A stretch of 6,203 nt of DNA from Chitinophagaceae bacterium (GTDB lineage: Bacteria; Bacteroidota; Bacteroidia; Chitinophagales; Chitinophagaceae): NCBI GenBank assembly GCA_003135585.1, contig PLCH01000089.1, positions 7,267 to 13,469 of the forward strand, read 5' to 3'. Positions 1 to 5,607 of this stretch are shown here, in pieces (position 1 is the stretch's first letter; each line of letters opens with the position of its first letter). Position numbers and translations under genes: made by a program. Below the pieces are notes generated by a model. The model worked only from the letters and a program-made list of their open reading frames with translations, was not told where the DNA came from and did not search any database.

Positions 1-114
1 ATTACAGGTTCTTTATTGATTCATAAAAAACTTAGAGTCCCGCCAGCATGGGGCGCAGGATGGTTAAAAAAAACTGTGAATATTGAAGATATTGTCAAGC
101 TATCCGAACTCTAA
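1..114 (+). CDS. 3' end of an unrecognised protein-coding gene (partial)
   Basis: Frame 1 is open from the first base to a TAA at 112-114, which is followed at once by a second in-frame TAA. The visible C-terminal 37 residues include the stretch LRVPPAWGAGWLKK, rich in Pro, Trp, Gly and basic residues, and end in a short acidic/hydrophobic helix-like tail (EDIVKLSEL). The peptide reads like real protein rather than chance translation, and the tandem stops fit a genuine gene end. I do not recognise the family from this tail, and the rest lies outside the window, so no function is proposed. The next gene starts 127 bp downstream on the same strand; the AT-only inverted repeat that follows is the only possible termination signal. 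Confidence 0.55.
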   Translation: MTGSLLIHKKLRVPPAWGAGWLKKTVNIEDIVKLSEL

Positions 115-139
115 TAATGCTAAGGCAAAAAATAATGGG

Positions 140-164
140 TAAATAAAAAATATTTTCTTATTTA
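140..164. repeat. AT-only inverted repeat after the first gene
   Basis: TAAATAA at 140-146 is the exact reverse complement of TTATTTA at 158-164. Between them AAAATATTTT (147-156) is itself self-complementary, so the whole element can fold into an 11-bp hairpin with a single bulged C at 157 and a 2-base loop. It starts 25 bp after the upstream stop codon. It has no G-C pair, so as RNA it would be weak; it may be a poor terminator, a protein-bending or operator site, or simply chance in AT-rich DNA. Confidence 0.35.
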
Positions 165-204
165 AGATACCGGAACTTAGGCCGGAGCAATACGCCAAGC
201 CGAT

Positions 205-225
205 GAATATTTAGGCGAATATTTA
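205..225 (+). repeat. Direct repeat GAATATTTA x2, 12-bp period
   Basis: GAATATTTA occurs at 205-213 and again at 217-225, separated by GGC. The repeat ends 16 bp before the start codon of the secreted SnoaL-like gene, in the zone where its promoter or an operator would be expected. No clear TAnnTTTG/TTTG promoter pair could be placed here. It could be a regulator-binding pair on about one helical turn or a chance AT-rich repeat. Confidence 0.3.
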
Positions 226-241
226 AACCTTTACAAACATC

Positions 242-766
242 ATGATAATTCAATTAAAAACTCCAATTTTAATCGGATTTGCTTTTACACTCTACTTCGC
301 AAAGAGTTTTGGACAAACTAAAATAAAAGATCTTAAAAGTATGAATATTGACAAGGATCGGATTTTAAACGAAGTGAGACCATTAGCTAAGAACCTCATC
401 CACTATAGTGAAACCGTTCAAGTGGATTCATTTTTGGGGTGTTATGCAGAAACCCCGGATTTCGTAGCAGTAAGTGCCGATGGCATGATAAGAAATTACA
501 AGGATTTTGAGAAAATCTGCAAGGATTATTACGAACGCCTAAGGGAACAAAAAATTACCAGCACCCATGAAATATTTAATGTCCTGGATGACAAGACTGT
601 TGTATTATGCTCGTCGGTTAATATTGACGCTTTTTTCAATAACGGAGATGTCTGGAAAATGGAGAATTATACAGTAACGTCTTTATTTAAGAAAATAGGG
701 GGAGTATGGAAAATCATTCACTCACATGAATCGGCCCTTCCTCCTCAAATAATAAAATCAAAATGA
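242..766 (+). CDS. Secreted SnoaL/NTF2-like domain protein
   Basis: The 174-residue product begins with a signal peptide: a basic Lys at 6, a hydrophobic core over about residues 8-20, and a probable cut near SFG|QTK (24/25), a common style in Bacteroidota. The mature part, about residues 40-168, has the layout of the SnoaL-like/DUF4440 branch of the NTF2 fold: an N-terminal helix with D62-S-F, a 'TPDFVAVSADG' strand (71-81), a helix with KDFEKICKDYYERL (87-100), then beta strands ending in the typical GVWKIIHSHES (154-164). Such proteins are small cone-shaped barrels that bind or turn over small molecules, often of unknown identity; no catalytic set can be assigned here. ATG 242 is the only sensible start; there is no Shine-Dalgarno sequence. 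It stands alone, codirectional with glnS but 140 bp away, so a functional link is not implied. Family call is fairly firm, role unknown. Confidence 0.75.
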   Translation: MIIQLKTPILIGFAFTLYFAKSFGQTKIKDLKSMNIDKDRILNEVRPLAKNLIHYSETVQVDSFLGCYAETPDFVAVSADGMIRNYKDFEKICKDYYERLREQKITSTHEIFNVLDDKTVVLCSSVNIDAFFNNGDVWKMENYTVTSLFKKIGGVWKIIHSHESALPPQIIKSK

Positions 767-818
767 GAATGGAGGTGTCCGCCTTGGAACTGATTCAAAA
801 TTTTTGAGCAGATTAAGC

Positions 819-837
819 GTGGGTTTGAGTCACCCAC
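819..837 (+). promoter_or_regulatory. Small hairpin in the glnS upstream region
   Basis: GTGGGT (819-824) pairs exactly with ACCCAC (832-837) across a 7-base loop. No T-run follows, so it does not look like an intrinsic terminator for the SnoaL-like gene. It lies 70 bp before the glnS start and may be part of a structured glnS leader, or a dyad operator in DNA. A 6-bp stem is short enough to arise by chance. Confidence 0.3.
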
Positions 838-858
838 TAAAGCCTTCCACTTTGGCCG

Positions 859-906
859 GGTTATCAACATTCGGTAAATTCGCGGATTACCAAGGAATTG
901 ATAACC
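859..906 (+). promoter_or_regulatory. Two-tier hairpin enclosing the glnS ribosome binding site
   Basis: GGTTATCAA (859-867) is a perfect 9-bp reverse complement of TTGATAACC (898-906). Inside it, GGTAA (873-877) pairs with TTACC (887-891) around a 9-base loop. The two stems are separated by an internal loop whose 3' side is AAGGAA (892-897), the only Shine-Dalgarno-like sequence before glnS, and the outer stem ends at the base before the ATG at 907. In mRNA this fold would hold the ribosome site in a loop and the initiation region in a helix, so it could act as a translational operator. The two 9-bp arms could equally be a DNA operator dyad with 39 bp between centres. The geometry is seen directly; regulatory function is inference. 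Confidence 0.5.
892..897 (+). promoter_or_regulatory. glnS ribosome binding site (AAGGAA)
   Basis: AAGGAA ends 9 bases before ATG 907, an acceptable spacing. It decides the start: the in-frame TTG at 898 would directly abut this site and would add only Met-Ile-Thr to the protein, so ATG 907 is preferred. Confidence 0.55.
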
Positions 907-2583
907 ATGGAAGAGTTAAAAGAAGAAGAAAAAAAATCGCTGAATTTTATTGAAGAGATTGTAGAAGAAGATCTTCGTTCGGGCAAATATACCTCCATTC
1001 TGACCCGGTTCCCTCCTGAACCGAACGGTTACCTGCATATCGGCCATGCAAAATCAATCTGTCTGAATTTTGGATTGGCATTGAAATATGGAGGCAAGAC
1101 GAACCTTCGTTTCGATGATACCAACCCTGTCACGGAAGATACTGAATACGTTGACAGCATAAAAGAAGATATCAGGTGGTTAGGCTTTGAGTGGGCGAAT
1201 GAATTTTATGCCTCTGATTATTTTGAAAAACTATATGGTTTTGCAATAAGATTAATTGAAAAAGGTTTGGCTTATGCCGACGATAGCACAAGCGAACAGA
1301 TTGCTGCTTTAAAGGGAACACCAACCGAACCCGGGAAAGAAAGCCCCTATCGAAATCGATCGATAGAGGAGAACCTTCAATTATTCGGAGAAATGCGGAC
1401 GGGTAAATTTAAAGACGGGGAAAAAGTTTTGCGCGCAAAAGTAGATATGGCCTCACCAAACATGCAATTGCGCGATCCGATCCTGTATCGAATCAAGCAT
1501 GCACTCCATCATAGGACGGGCGACAAGTGGTGTATTTATCCTATGTATGATTTTGCCCACGGGCAAAGCGATTCCATCGAACACATTACCCATTCAATAT
1601 GCACCCTGGAGTTCGCAACACACCGCCCCTTATATGATTGGTTTATTGAGAAACTCGAAATATTCCCATCCAGGCAATATGAGTTTGCCAGGCTTAATAT
1701 GACCTATACTGTTATGAGTAAGCGAAAATTACTGCAGTTGGTGGAGGAAAAATATGTTAACGGATGGGATGATCCCAGGATGCCGACCATCTCGGCTTTT
1801 CGCCGCAGAGGGTATAACCCTGAAAGCATTAGGCTGTTTGTGGAAAAAGCAGGCGTCCAGAAAAGAGATAACCTGATTGATTTGGCTTTGCTTGAATTTT
1901 ATATCCGGGACCAATTGAATAAAATAGCGATTCGCCGAATGGTGGTTTTTGATCCTTTGAAGCTGGTGATAACAAATTATCCGGCCGAGACAGAGTGGTT
2001 AAAAAGCGAAGATAACCCCGAGGATAAAGACTCGGCCCAAAGGGATATACCGTTCAGTAAGGAAATATATATTGAGCGCGAGGACTTTATGGAGAATCCC
2101 CCAAAAAAATTCTTTCGTCTTGCCCCTGGTCAGAAAGTAAGATTGAAAAGCGCTTATATAATTCAATGTGAACAAGTGGTAAAAAATGACGATGGGGGAA
2201 TCAAGGAAGTCAGATGCATTTATTTGCCTGAAAGTAAAAGTGGCGGGGATCATTCGGGGTTAAAGGTTCCTGGAACACTGCATTGGGTTAGTATCCAACA
2301 CGCCGTCACGGCGGAACTCAGATTGTATGACAGGTTATTTAAAGTGGAGGATCCTTCCAATGAAGAAGGAGATTTTAAAGAATATATCAATCCAGATTCC
2401 CTTCATATTATACGATCTGCCTTCGGTGAACCATGTTTGAAAAATGCGAAATTTGATGATCGTTATCAATTTTTGCGCAAAGGTTATTTTTGTCTGGATC
2501 AGGATAGTTCTGAGGAAAAATTAATTTTCAACCGGACTGTCACCTTGAAAGACAGCTGGGGAAAGGAGAATAAAAAAAATTAA
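907..2583 (+). CDS. glnS: Glutaminyl-tRNA synthetase (GlnRS)
   Basis: Class Ic aminoacyl-tRNA synthetase that attaches glutamine to tRNA(Gln) in the cytoplasm using ATP. With the ATG start it has 558 residues, close to the roughly 554 of the E. coli enzyme, so it is full length. The Rossmann catalytic domain carries PPEPNGYLHIGHAKS with HIGH at 44-47, the LRFDDTNP block (67-74), the HHRTGDKWCIYPMYDF block (201-216), ITHSICTLEF (227-236), and the second signature as VMSKR (269-273), all GlnRS-type rather than GltX-type. WDDPRMPTI (287-295) and RRRGY (299-303) follow. From about residue 340 on lie the two anticodon-binding beta barrels, with DPVKLVI-like DPLKLVI and a C-terminal half ending in a Lys/Asn-rich tail. 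Having GlnRS suggests direct Gln-tRNA charging rather than sole reliance on the GatCAB route. The gene is preceded by a structured leader and followed immediately by a terminator, so it is probably monocistronic. Confidence 0.97.
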   Translation: MEELKEEEKKSLNFIEEIVEEDLRSGKYTSILTRFPPEPNGYLHIGHAKSICLNFGLALKYGGKTNLRFDDTNPVTEDTEYVDSIKEDIRWLGFEWANEFYASDYFEKLYGFAIRLIEKGLAYADDSTSEQIAALKGTPTEPGKESPYRNRSIEENLQLFGEMRTGKFKDGEKVLRAKVDMASPNMQLRDPILYRIKHALHHRTGDKWCIYPMYDFAHGQSDSIEHITHSICTLEFATHRPLYDWFIEKLEIFPSRQYEFARLNMTYTVMSKRKLLQLVEEKYVNGWDDPRMPTISAFRRRGYNPESIRLFVEKAGVQKRDNLIDLALLEFYIRDQLNKIAIRRMVVFDPLKLVITNYPAETEWLKSEDNPEDKDSAQRDIPFSKEIYIEREDFMENPPKKFFRLAPGQKVRLKSAYIIQCEQVVKNDDGGIKEVRCIYLPESKSGGDHSGLKVPGTLHWVSIQHAVTAELRLYDRLFKVEDPSNEEGDFKEYINPDSLHIIRSAFGEPCLKNAKFDDRYQFLRKGYFCLDQDSSEEKLIFNRTVTLKDSWGKENKKN

Positions 2584-2610
2584 AAAAGGGAGATAGAAAC
2601 CTCCCTTTTT
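2583..2610. terminator. Bidirectional intrinsic terminator between glnS and the LTxxQ gene
   Basis: AAAAAGGGAG (2583-2592) pairs perfectly with CTCCCTTTTT (2601-2610) around an 8-base loop, giving a 10-bp stem with a GC-containing core. The T-run on the plus strand serves glnS, and the A-run (2582-2587) gives a T-run on the minus strand for the convergent gene. It begins on the last base of the glnS stop codon and lies 21 bp beyond the stop of the minus-strand gene. Confidence 0.9.
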
Positions 2611-2631
2611 GATTACACTGAAATAATCCAC

Positions 2632-2997
2632 TTATTTGTTTCCACCACCACCACGTTGAGGTCGGTTTTTCGACCACCAATCCAGGTATTGCTTGTAAAG
2701 GTCATCCCCTAAGACCGCCTGAATTCTTTTATTGGCTTGGTCATTGATTGCACCAAGTTTTGCTTTTTTATCGTCTTCACTTAAGGATTGATCCATATAG
2801 ATATCCTTCATTTTTGGGCGGAACTCCTGATGAATGGCTGATACAGAATCTGCCTGCAAATCAGTCAATTTCAATTCGTCCTTCATTTTTTGTTTCATCG
2901 CCGCGGCCCTTGCCGTAGGATCCTGAGCTTGAGCAAATACCGAGGAAACGGAAAATACAGCCAGGACAACCGCTAAACATGTGATAATTCTTTTCAT
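2632..2997 (-). CDS. Small secreted LTxxQ-motif protein (Spy/CpxP-like)
   Basis: The 121-residue product has an N-terminal signal peptide (MKR, hydrophobic core about 4-20, probable cut near VFA|QAQ at 22/23), so it should be periplasmic. The mature part is highly charged and helical, with the motif LTDLQ at 44-48 inside KLTDLQADSV, matching the LTxxQ signature of Spy/CpxP-type periplasmic chaperone or stress proteins; a second helical part (about 70-110) holds SEDDKKAKL and a YLDWW segment (104-108). The tail is basic and glycine-rich (RPQRGGGGNK). In Bacteroidota such short LTxxQ proteins are common and mostly uncharacterised; true orthology to Spy or CpxP is not claimed. ATG at 2997 is fixed by the signal peptide; the upstream sequence is A-rich with no Shine-Dalgarno. 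It is convergent with glnS, sharing its terminator, and divergent from thyA. Confidence 0.75.
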   Translation of the reverse strand: MKRIITCLAVVLAVFSVSSVFAQAQDPTARAAAMKQKMKDELKLTDLQADSVSAIHQEFRPKMKDIYMDQSLSEDDKKAKLGAINDQANKRIQAVLGDDLYKQYLDWWSKNRPQRGGGGNK

Positions 2998-3170
2998 TGT
3001 ATTATTTTTTTTAATGAATAATCTGTCCTTTCTTTTTTAATTAAAGAAAACCTAATAAACAGGTCTAAATTGATGCCAGAAAAGGCTAATTAAAACCCTT
3101 TTTATTTAAATGGTAACAATTCAAGATAGCTCGGCAAACCAGAGTTTTTAGCGTGTGAAATTCATAATTG

Positions 3171-3191
3171 CTGAGGTCTGAGTGCTGACAT
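3171..3191 (+). repeat. Heptad direct repeats upstream of thyA
   Basis: CTGAGGT (3171-3177), CTGAGTG (3178-3184) and CTGACAT (3185-3191) give three CTGA cores spaced exactly 7 bp apart. The array occupies about 17-37 bp before the thyA start codon, overlapping the place of the upstream promoter element if transcription begins close to the ATG. It may be an operator or activator site, or chance. The rest of the 210-bp divergent interval (2998-3207) is AT-rich and must hold promoters for both flanking genes, but no other clear element was found. Confidence 0.3.
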
Positions 3192-3195
3192 TTCG

Positions 3196-3203
3196 TAACT
3201 TGC
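3196..3203 (+). promoter_or_regulatory. Candidate thyA -7 element (TAACTTGC) close to the ATG
   Basis: TAACTTGC followed by ACCC and the ATG at 3208 resembles the Bacteroidota -7 box TAnnTTTG with one base fewer in the T-run. If used, transcription would start at or within a few bases of the ATG, giving a leaderless or nearly leaderless thyA mRNA, which fits the absence of a Shine-Dalgarno sequence. No TTTG box at the usual distance upstream was found, so the call is weak. Confidence 0.35.
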
Positions 3204-3207
3204 ACCC

Positions 3208-4002
3208 ATGGAACAATACCTTGATCTGCTACAACATATTTTCGATAAAGGCACTCCCAAGCCGGACCGCACCGGCACCGGAACATTAAGCAGGTTTGGG
3301 TACCAGATGCGGTTTGATTTAAACAACGGATTTCCGCTTGTTACCACAAAGAAAATTCACCTCAAAAGTATTATTTATGAATTACTGTGGTTTTTAAGGG
3401 GCGAAACAAATATCCAATATCTTAAGGAACACGGGGTTAGCATCTGGAATGAATGGGCTGACGAAAATGGTGAATTGGGCCCGGTTTATGGAAAGCAGTG
3501 GCGAAGTTGGGAAGGGGCCGAGGGGCGGGTAACGGATCAGATTGCACAGTTAATTCAACAGATTAAGAAATCGCCGGATAGCCGTCGGTTAATTGTCAGC
3601 GCGTGGAACGTCGCAGACCTGCCTGCAATGGCCCTCATGCCTTGCCATGCAATCTTTCAATTCTATGTAGCTGAAAATAAATTGAGTTGTCAACTATATC
3701 AACGCAGTGCAGACGTATTTCTTGGGGTACCATTCAATATCGCGTCCTATGCGCTTTTAACACTTATGATAGCACAGGTTTGTGGACTGGAACCAGGAGA
3801 ATTTGTTCATACTTTCGGGGATGTGCATTTGTACAGCAATCATGTCGATCAAGCAAAGCTGCAACTGACAAGGAAACCCTATCCATTGCCCGTGATGCGG
3901 CTGAATTCGTCGGTAAAAAATATATTTGATTTTCAGTTTGAGGATTTTACCTTGGAAAGCTATCAAAGTCATCCAGCCATTAAGGCCGCAGTGGCCATTT
4001 AA
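3208..4002 (+). CDS. thyA: Thymidylate synthase
   Basis: Converts dUMP to dTMP using 5,10-methylenetetrahydrofolate as both carbon donor and reductant, releasing dihydrofolate; cytoplasmic homodimer. The product is 264 residues, the same length as the E. coli enzyme, and its key residues fall at the same numbers: R21 in PDRTGTGT, E58 and W80 in the folate site, R126/R127 in DSRRL (phosphate contact from the partner subunit), the nucleophile C146 in MPCH, R166-S-A-D169 in YQRSAD, N177 in GVPFN, and H207/Y209 in DVHLYS. It ends in the family-typical AVAI. All catalytic residues are present, so it should be active. folA starts 15 bp after its stop codon, forming the classic dTMP/folate pair, and the divergent upstream region supplies its promoter. 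No ThyX-type features. Confidence 0.98.
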   Translation: MEQYLDLLQHIFDKGTPKPDRTGTGTLSRFGYQMRFDLNNGFPLVTTKKIHLKSIIYELLWFLRGETNIQYLKEHGVSIWNEWADENGELGPVYGKQWRSWEGAEGRVTDQIAQLIQQIKKSPDSRRLIVSAWNVADLPAMALMPCHAIFQFYVAENKLSCQLYQRSADVFLGVPFNIASYALLTLMIAQVCGLEPGEFVHTFGDVHLYSNHVDQAKLQLTRKPYPLPVMRLNSSVKNIFDFQFEDFTLESYQSHPAIKAAVAI

Positions 4003-4017
4003 TTCTTTTTCCATCGC

Positions 4018-4518
4018 ATGATATTAAATTTAATTGCGGCCGCAAGCACCAACAATGTGATTGGTAAAAACAACCAGCTGCTCTGGCACCTGCCAAATGA
4101 CATTAAATTTTTTAAAAATACTACCTGGGCAATGCCTGTCATAATGGGAAGAAAGACCTATGAATCCATGAAAGCAGAACCCTTGCCGGGAAGGTTTAAT
4201 TTTGTTTTAAGCCGTCAAAAAGAATGGAGCCCTACCAATGAAAAAGTTAGTTGTACACATTCCCTAAGCAGGGCAATTGAACTGGCCAAGGAAACCGATT
4301 GCAAGGAAACATTTGTAATTGGAGGGGGGCAAGTCTATGCTGAGGCAATGGCTCATGCAAGCAAAATTTATCTAACTAGGGTAAATGTTATTTTGGAAGG
4401 GGATGCATGGTTTCCAGTTATAGAAGAAAAAGAATGGCAACTAACCTCCAAACTTGATTTACCCGGGGATGCAAAACATGCTTTTGCATATAGTTTCCAG
4501 TTGTGGGAAAGGAAATGA
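4018..4518 (+). CDS. folA: Dihydrofolate reductase
   Basis: Reduces dihydrofolate to tetrahydrofolate with NADPH, regenerating the cofactor oxidised by ThyA. The 166-residue product is the usual single-domain size. Visible signatures: N-terminal strand with AAAS-TNNVIGKNNQLLWHLP (the Met20-like loop, 8-26), D28 in LPNDIKFFK as the acidic substrate-binding residue, VIMGRKTYES (41-50) and VLSR (63-66) for NADPH binding, and VIGGGQVYAEA (100-110), the glycine-rich cofactor loop; it closes with FAYSFQLWERK. Nothing essential is missing. It lies 15 bp behind thyA and 30 bp ahead of the methyltransferase, so all three are probably cotranscribed. No Shine-Dalgarno sequence precedes ATG 4018; the gap is pyrimidine-rich, which suggests initiation that depends on coupling to thyA translation or on an unstructured start. 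Confidence 0.97.
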   Translation: MILNLIAAASTNNVIGKNNQLLWHLPNDIKFFKNTTWAMPVIMGRKTYESMKAEPLPGRFNFVLSRQKEWSPTNEKVSCTHSLSRAIELAKETDCKETFVIGGGQVYAEAMAHASKIYLTRVNVILEGDAWFPVIEEKEWQLTSKLDLPGDAKHAFAYSFQLWERK

Positions 4519-4548
4519 GTTAGATCAATCAACCTTTACATTTACTTT

Positions 4549-5346
4549 GTGTATTCCAGATTTCAACTTTTTCAAAAATACCTTCACTATTACCTTTCCG
4601 CCTCCAATAGTAAAGGACATGGAATCCACTCCCCATTTGTTTTTGATTTTGCGACCAAGGTATTGAATGACCGTAAAGTTGCCGATAATTATAATGCCAT
4701 AGAAGAACTGAGGCTACAGTTGTCAAAAAGCAGGCTTGTGATCGAAGTGGAGGATTTTGGTGCAGGAGCCGGTCTTAAAGGTTTGTATAAACGTTCTGTT
4801 GCCGAGATTACGCGACGTTCTGCCAAAACAAAAAAATATGGGCAGTTGCTTTTTAGAATATGCAGGCATTATCATCCCCATATACTACTGGAATTGGGTA
4901 CTTCGCTGGGTCTATCTTCCGCCTATCTTGCTTCTTCGGATCCATCCTCCAAAATAATAACGATAGAAGGTGCATCCACAGTTGCTAGGTTAGCTAAAAA
5001 AAATTTTGACGCTCTGGGACTCCGAAATATTGAATTGGTTACAGGAAATTTTGATGTCATATTAGCTCCTGTAATGGCTCAACTGCCATCGGTAGATTTG
5101 GTTTTCATAGATGGCAATCACCGTAAAGAACCCGTCTTGGCCTATTTTAGACAAGTCCTGCAGAAGGTCAATCCTTCCTCCCTCATAATTTTTGATGATA
5201 TTCACTGGAGTCGTGAAATGGAGGAATGTTGGGAAATTGTTAAGAACCATCCGCGGGTAATGGTCACAATTGATCTTTTTTTTATGGGTCTTGTATTTTT
5301 CAGGGAAGAGTTCAGAACAAAGCAGCATTTCACCATCCGGTTTTGA
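4549..5346 (+). CDS. Class I SAM-dependent methyltransferase, substrate unknown
   Basis: The 265-residue product has a Bacteroidota-style N-terminal segment (about 1-45) with the block GHGIHSPFVFDF (23-34), a basic linker (78-97), then a Rossmann methyltransferase fold resembling the Methyltransf_24/O-methyltransferase group: motif I LLELGTSLGLSS (113-124) for SAM binding, the acidic IEG (139-141) after strand 2, GNFDV (166-170), FIDGNH (186-191) as the motif IV region, and IIFDDIHWS (213-221) after strand 5. The FIDGNH and FDD pairs resemble the metal-binding acidic residues of catechol-type O-methyltransferases, which is suggestive only. Translation starts at GTG 4549; no in-frame ATG lies near and the MYSR-type beginning reads well. 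It sits 30 bp after folA. Target could be a small molecule, lipid or macromolecule; no evidence here decides. Confidence 0.85.
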   Translation: MYSRFQLFQKYLHYYLSASNSKGHGIHSPFVFDFATKVLNDRKVADNYNAIEELRLQLSKSRLVIEVEDFGAGAGLKGLYKRSVAEITRRSAKTKKYGQLLFRICRHYHPHILLELGTSLGLSSAYLASSDPSSKIITIEGASTVARLAKKNFDALGLRNIELVTGNFDVILAPVMAQLPSVDLVFIDGNHRKEPVLAYFRQVLQKVNPSSLIIFDDIHWSREMEECWEIVKNHPRVMVTIDLFFMGLVFFREEFRTKQHFTIRF

Positions 5347-5406
5347 CTTGTAAGCATAGACTAAAATTTCTTGTCGCTTATTGTCATTTTCAAAAAAGAC
5401 CGGTGG

Positions 5407-5607
5407 ATGGTTTTGGGCATTCTTAGGTATCCGGGAGGATGGTTCAAACTGGTCTTATTAACCGGGAGCCCGGCCTTTGCCCAAAGCGAACTGTTCCCTG
5501 CCTATATTCCAAAAGGTGAAAAGGAAGGTATCCCAAAAATATTCGCTAATTTAAGGTCTATAACGCACCACTATGATCATCGGTTTACTCAAGGAACCAT
5601 CTTTTGA
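5407..5607 (+). CDS. Doubtful small ORF with signal-peptide-like start, overlapping pntA
   Basis: From ATG 5407 this frame encodes 66 residues. The first 27 look like a signal peptide: a hydrophobic run around WFKLVLLTGSPAFAQ with a plausible cut after AFA or AFAQ, the same style as the two secreted proteins elsewhere in the window. The remaining 40 or so residues (SELFPAYIPKG onwards) show no domain I recognise. The frame overlaps the first 35 bp of pntA, which is unusual for a genuine independent gene. It may be the remnant of a secreted protein whose body was lost, or an open frame by chance in a 226-bp intergenic region. In-frame TTG at 5371 would add 12 residues but weakens the signal peptide. 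There is no Shine-Dalgarno sequence and no other obvious content in 5347-5572 apart from two short dyads. Confidence 0.2.
   Translation: MVLGILRYPGGWFKLVLLTGSPAFAQSELFPAYIPKGEKEGIPKIFANLRSITHHYDHRFTQGTIF
5462..5486. repeat. Two adjacent short perfect dyads between the methyltransferase and pntA
   Basis: CCGGG-AG-CCCGG (5462-5473) and CTTTG-CC-CAAAG (5475-5486) are each 5+2+5 dyads, one base apart, with centres 13 bp apart. The 2-base gaps make them poor RNA hairpins unless the top pairs open, and no T-run follows, so they are not a good terminator. They lie about 90-110 bp before pntA and could be operator half-site pairs or chance. Confidence 0.25.

Noticed and set aside
117..146. Nine-codon frame starting at ATG 117, overlapping the tandem stops
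   Set aside because: Very short, no ribosome binding site, and no recognisable content.
898..906. TTG at 898 as the glnS start
   Set aside because: It would directly follow the AAGGAA site with no spacing and adds only three residues; ATG 907 has normal spacing and a family-like length.
767..906. T-box or glutamine riboswitch in the glnS leader
   Set aside because: No T-box consensus, specifier-loop layout, or terminator/antiterminator pair is visible, and the known glutamine riboswitch is associated with cyanobacteria and phages.
1729..2253. Minus-strand open frames inside glnS
   Set aside because: They lie opposite a well-conserved synthetase and have no family features or start signals.
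3015..3060. Promoter for the LTxxQ gene (TAGGTTTTC on the minus strand)
   Set aside because: It only partly matches TAnnTTTG and has no convincing upstream partner box, so it was not called as a feature.
3086..3347. Minus-strand open frames crossing the thyA start
   Set aside because: They overlap a strongly conserved thyA N-terminus and the intergenic region and show no protein-like composition.
4454..4726. Alternative frames across the folA/methyltransferase junction
   Set aside because: Shadows of the two real genes; the methyltransferase frame shows clear motifs and the others do not.
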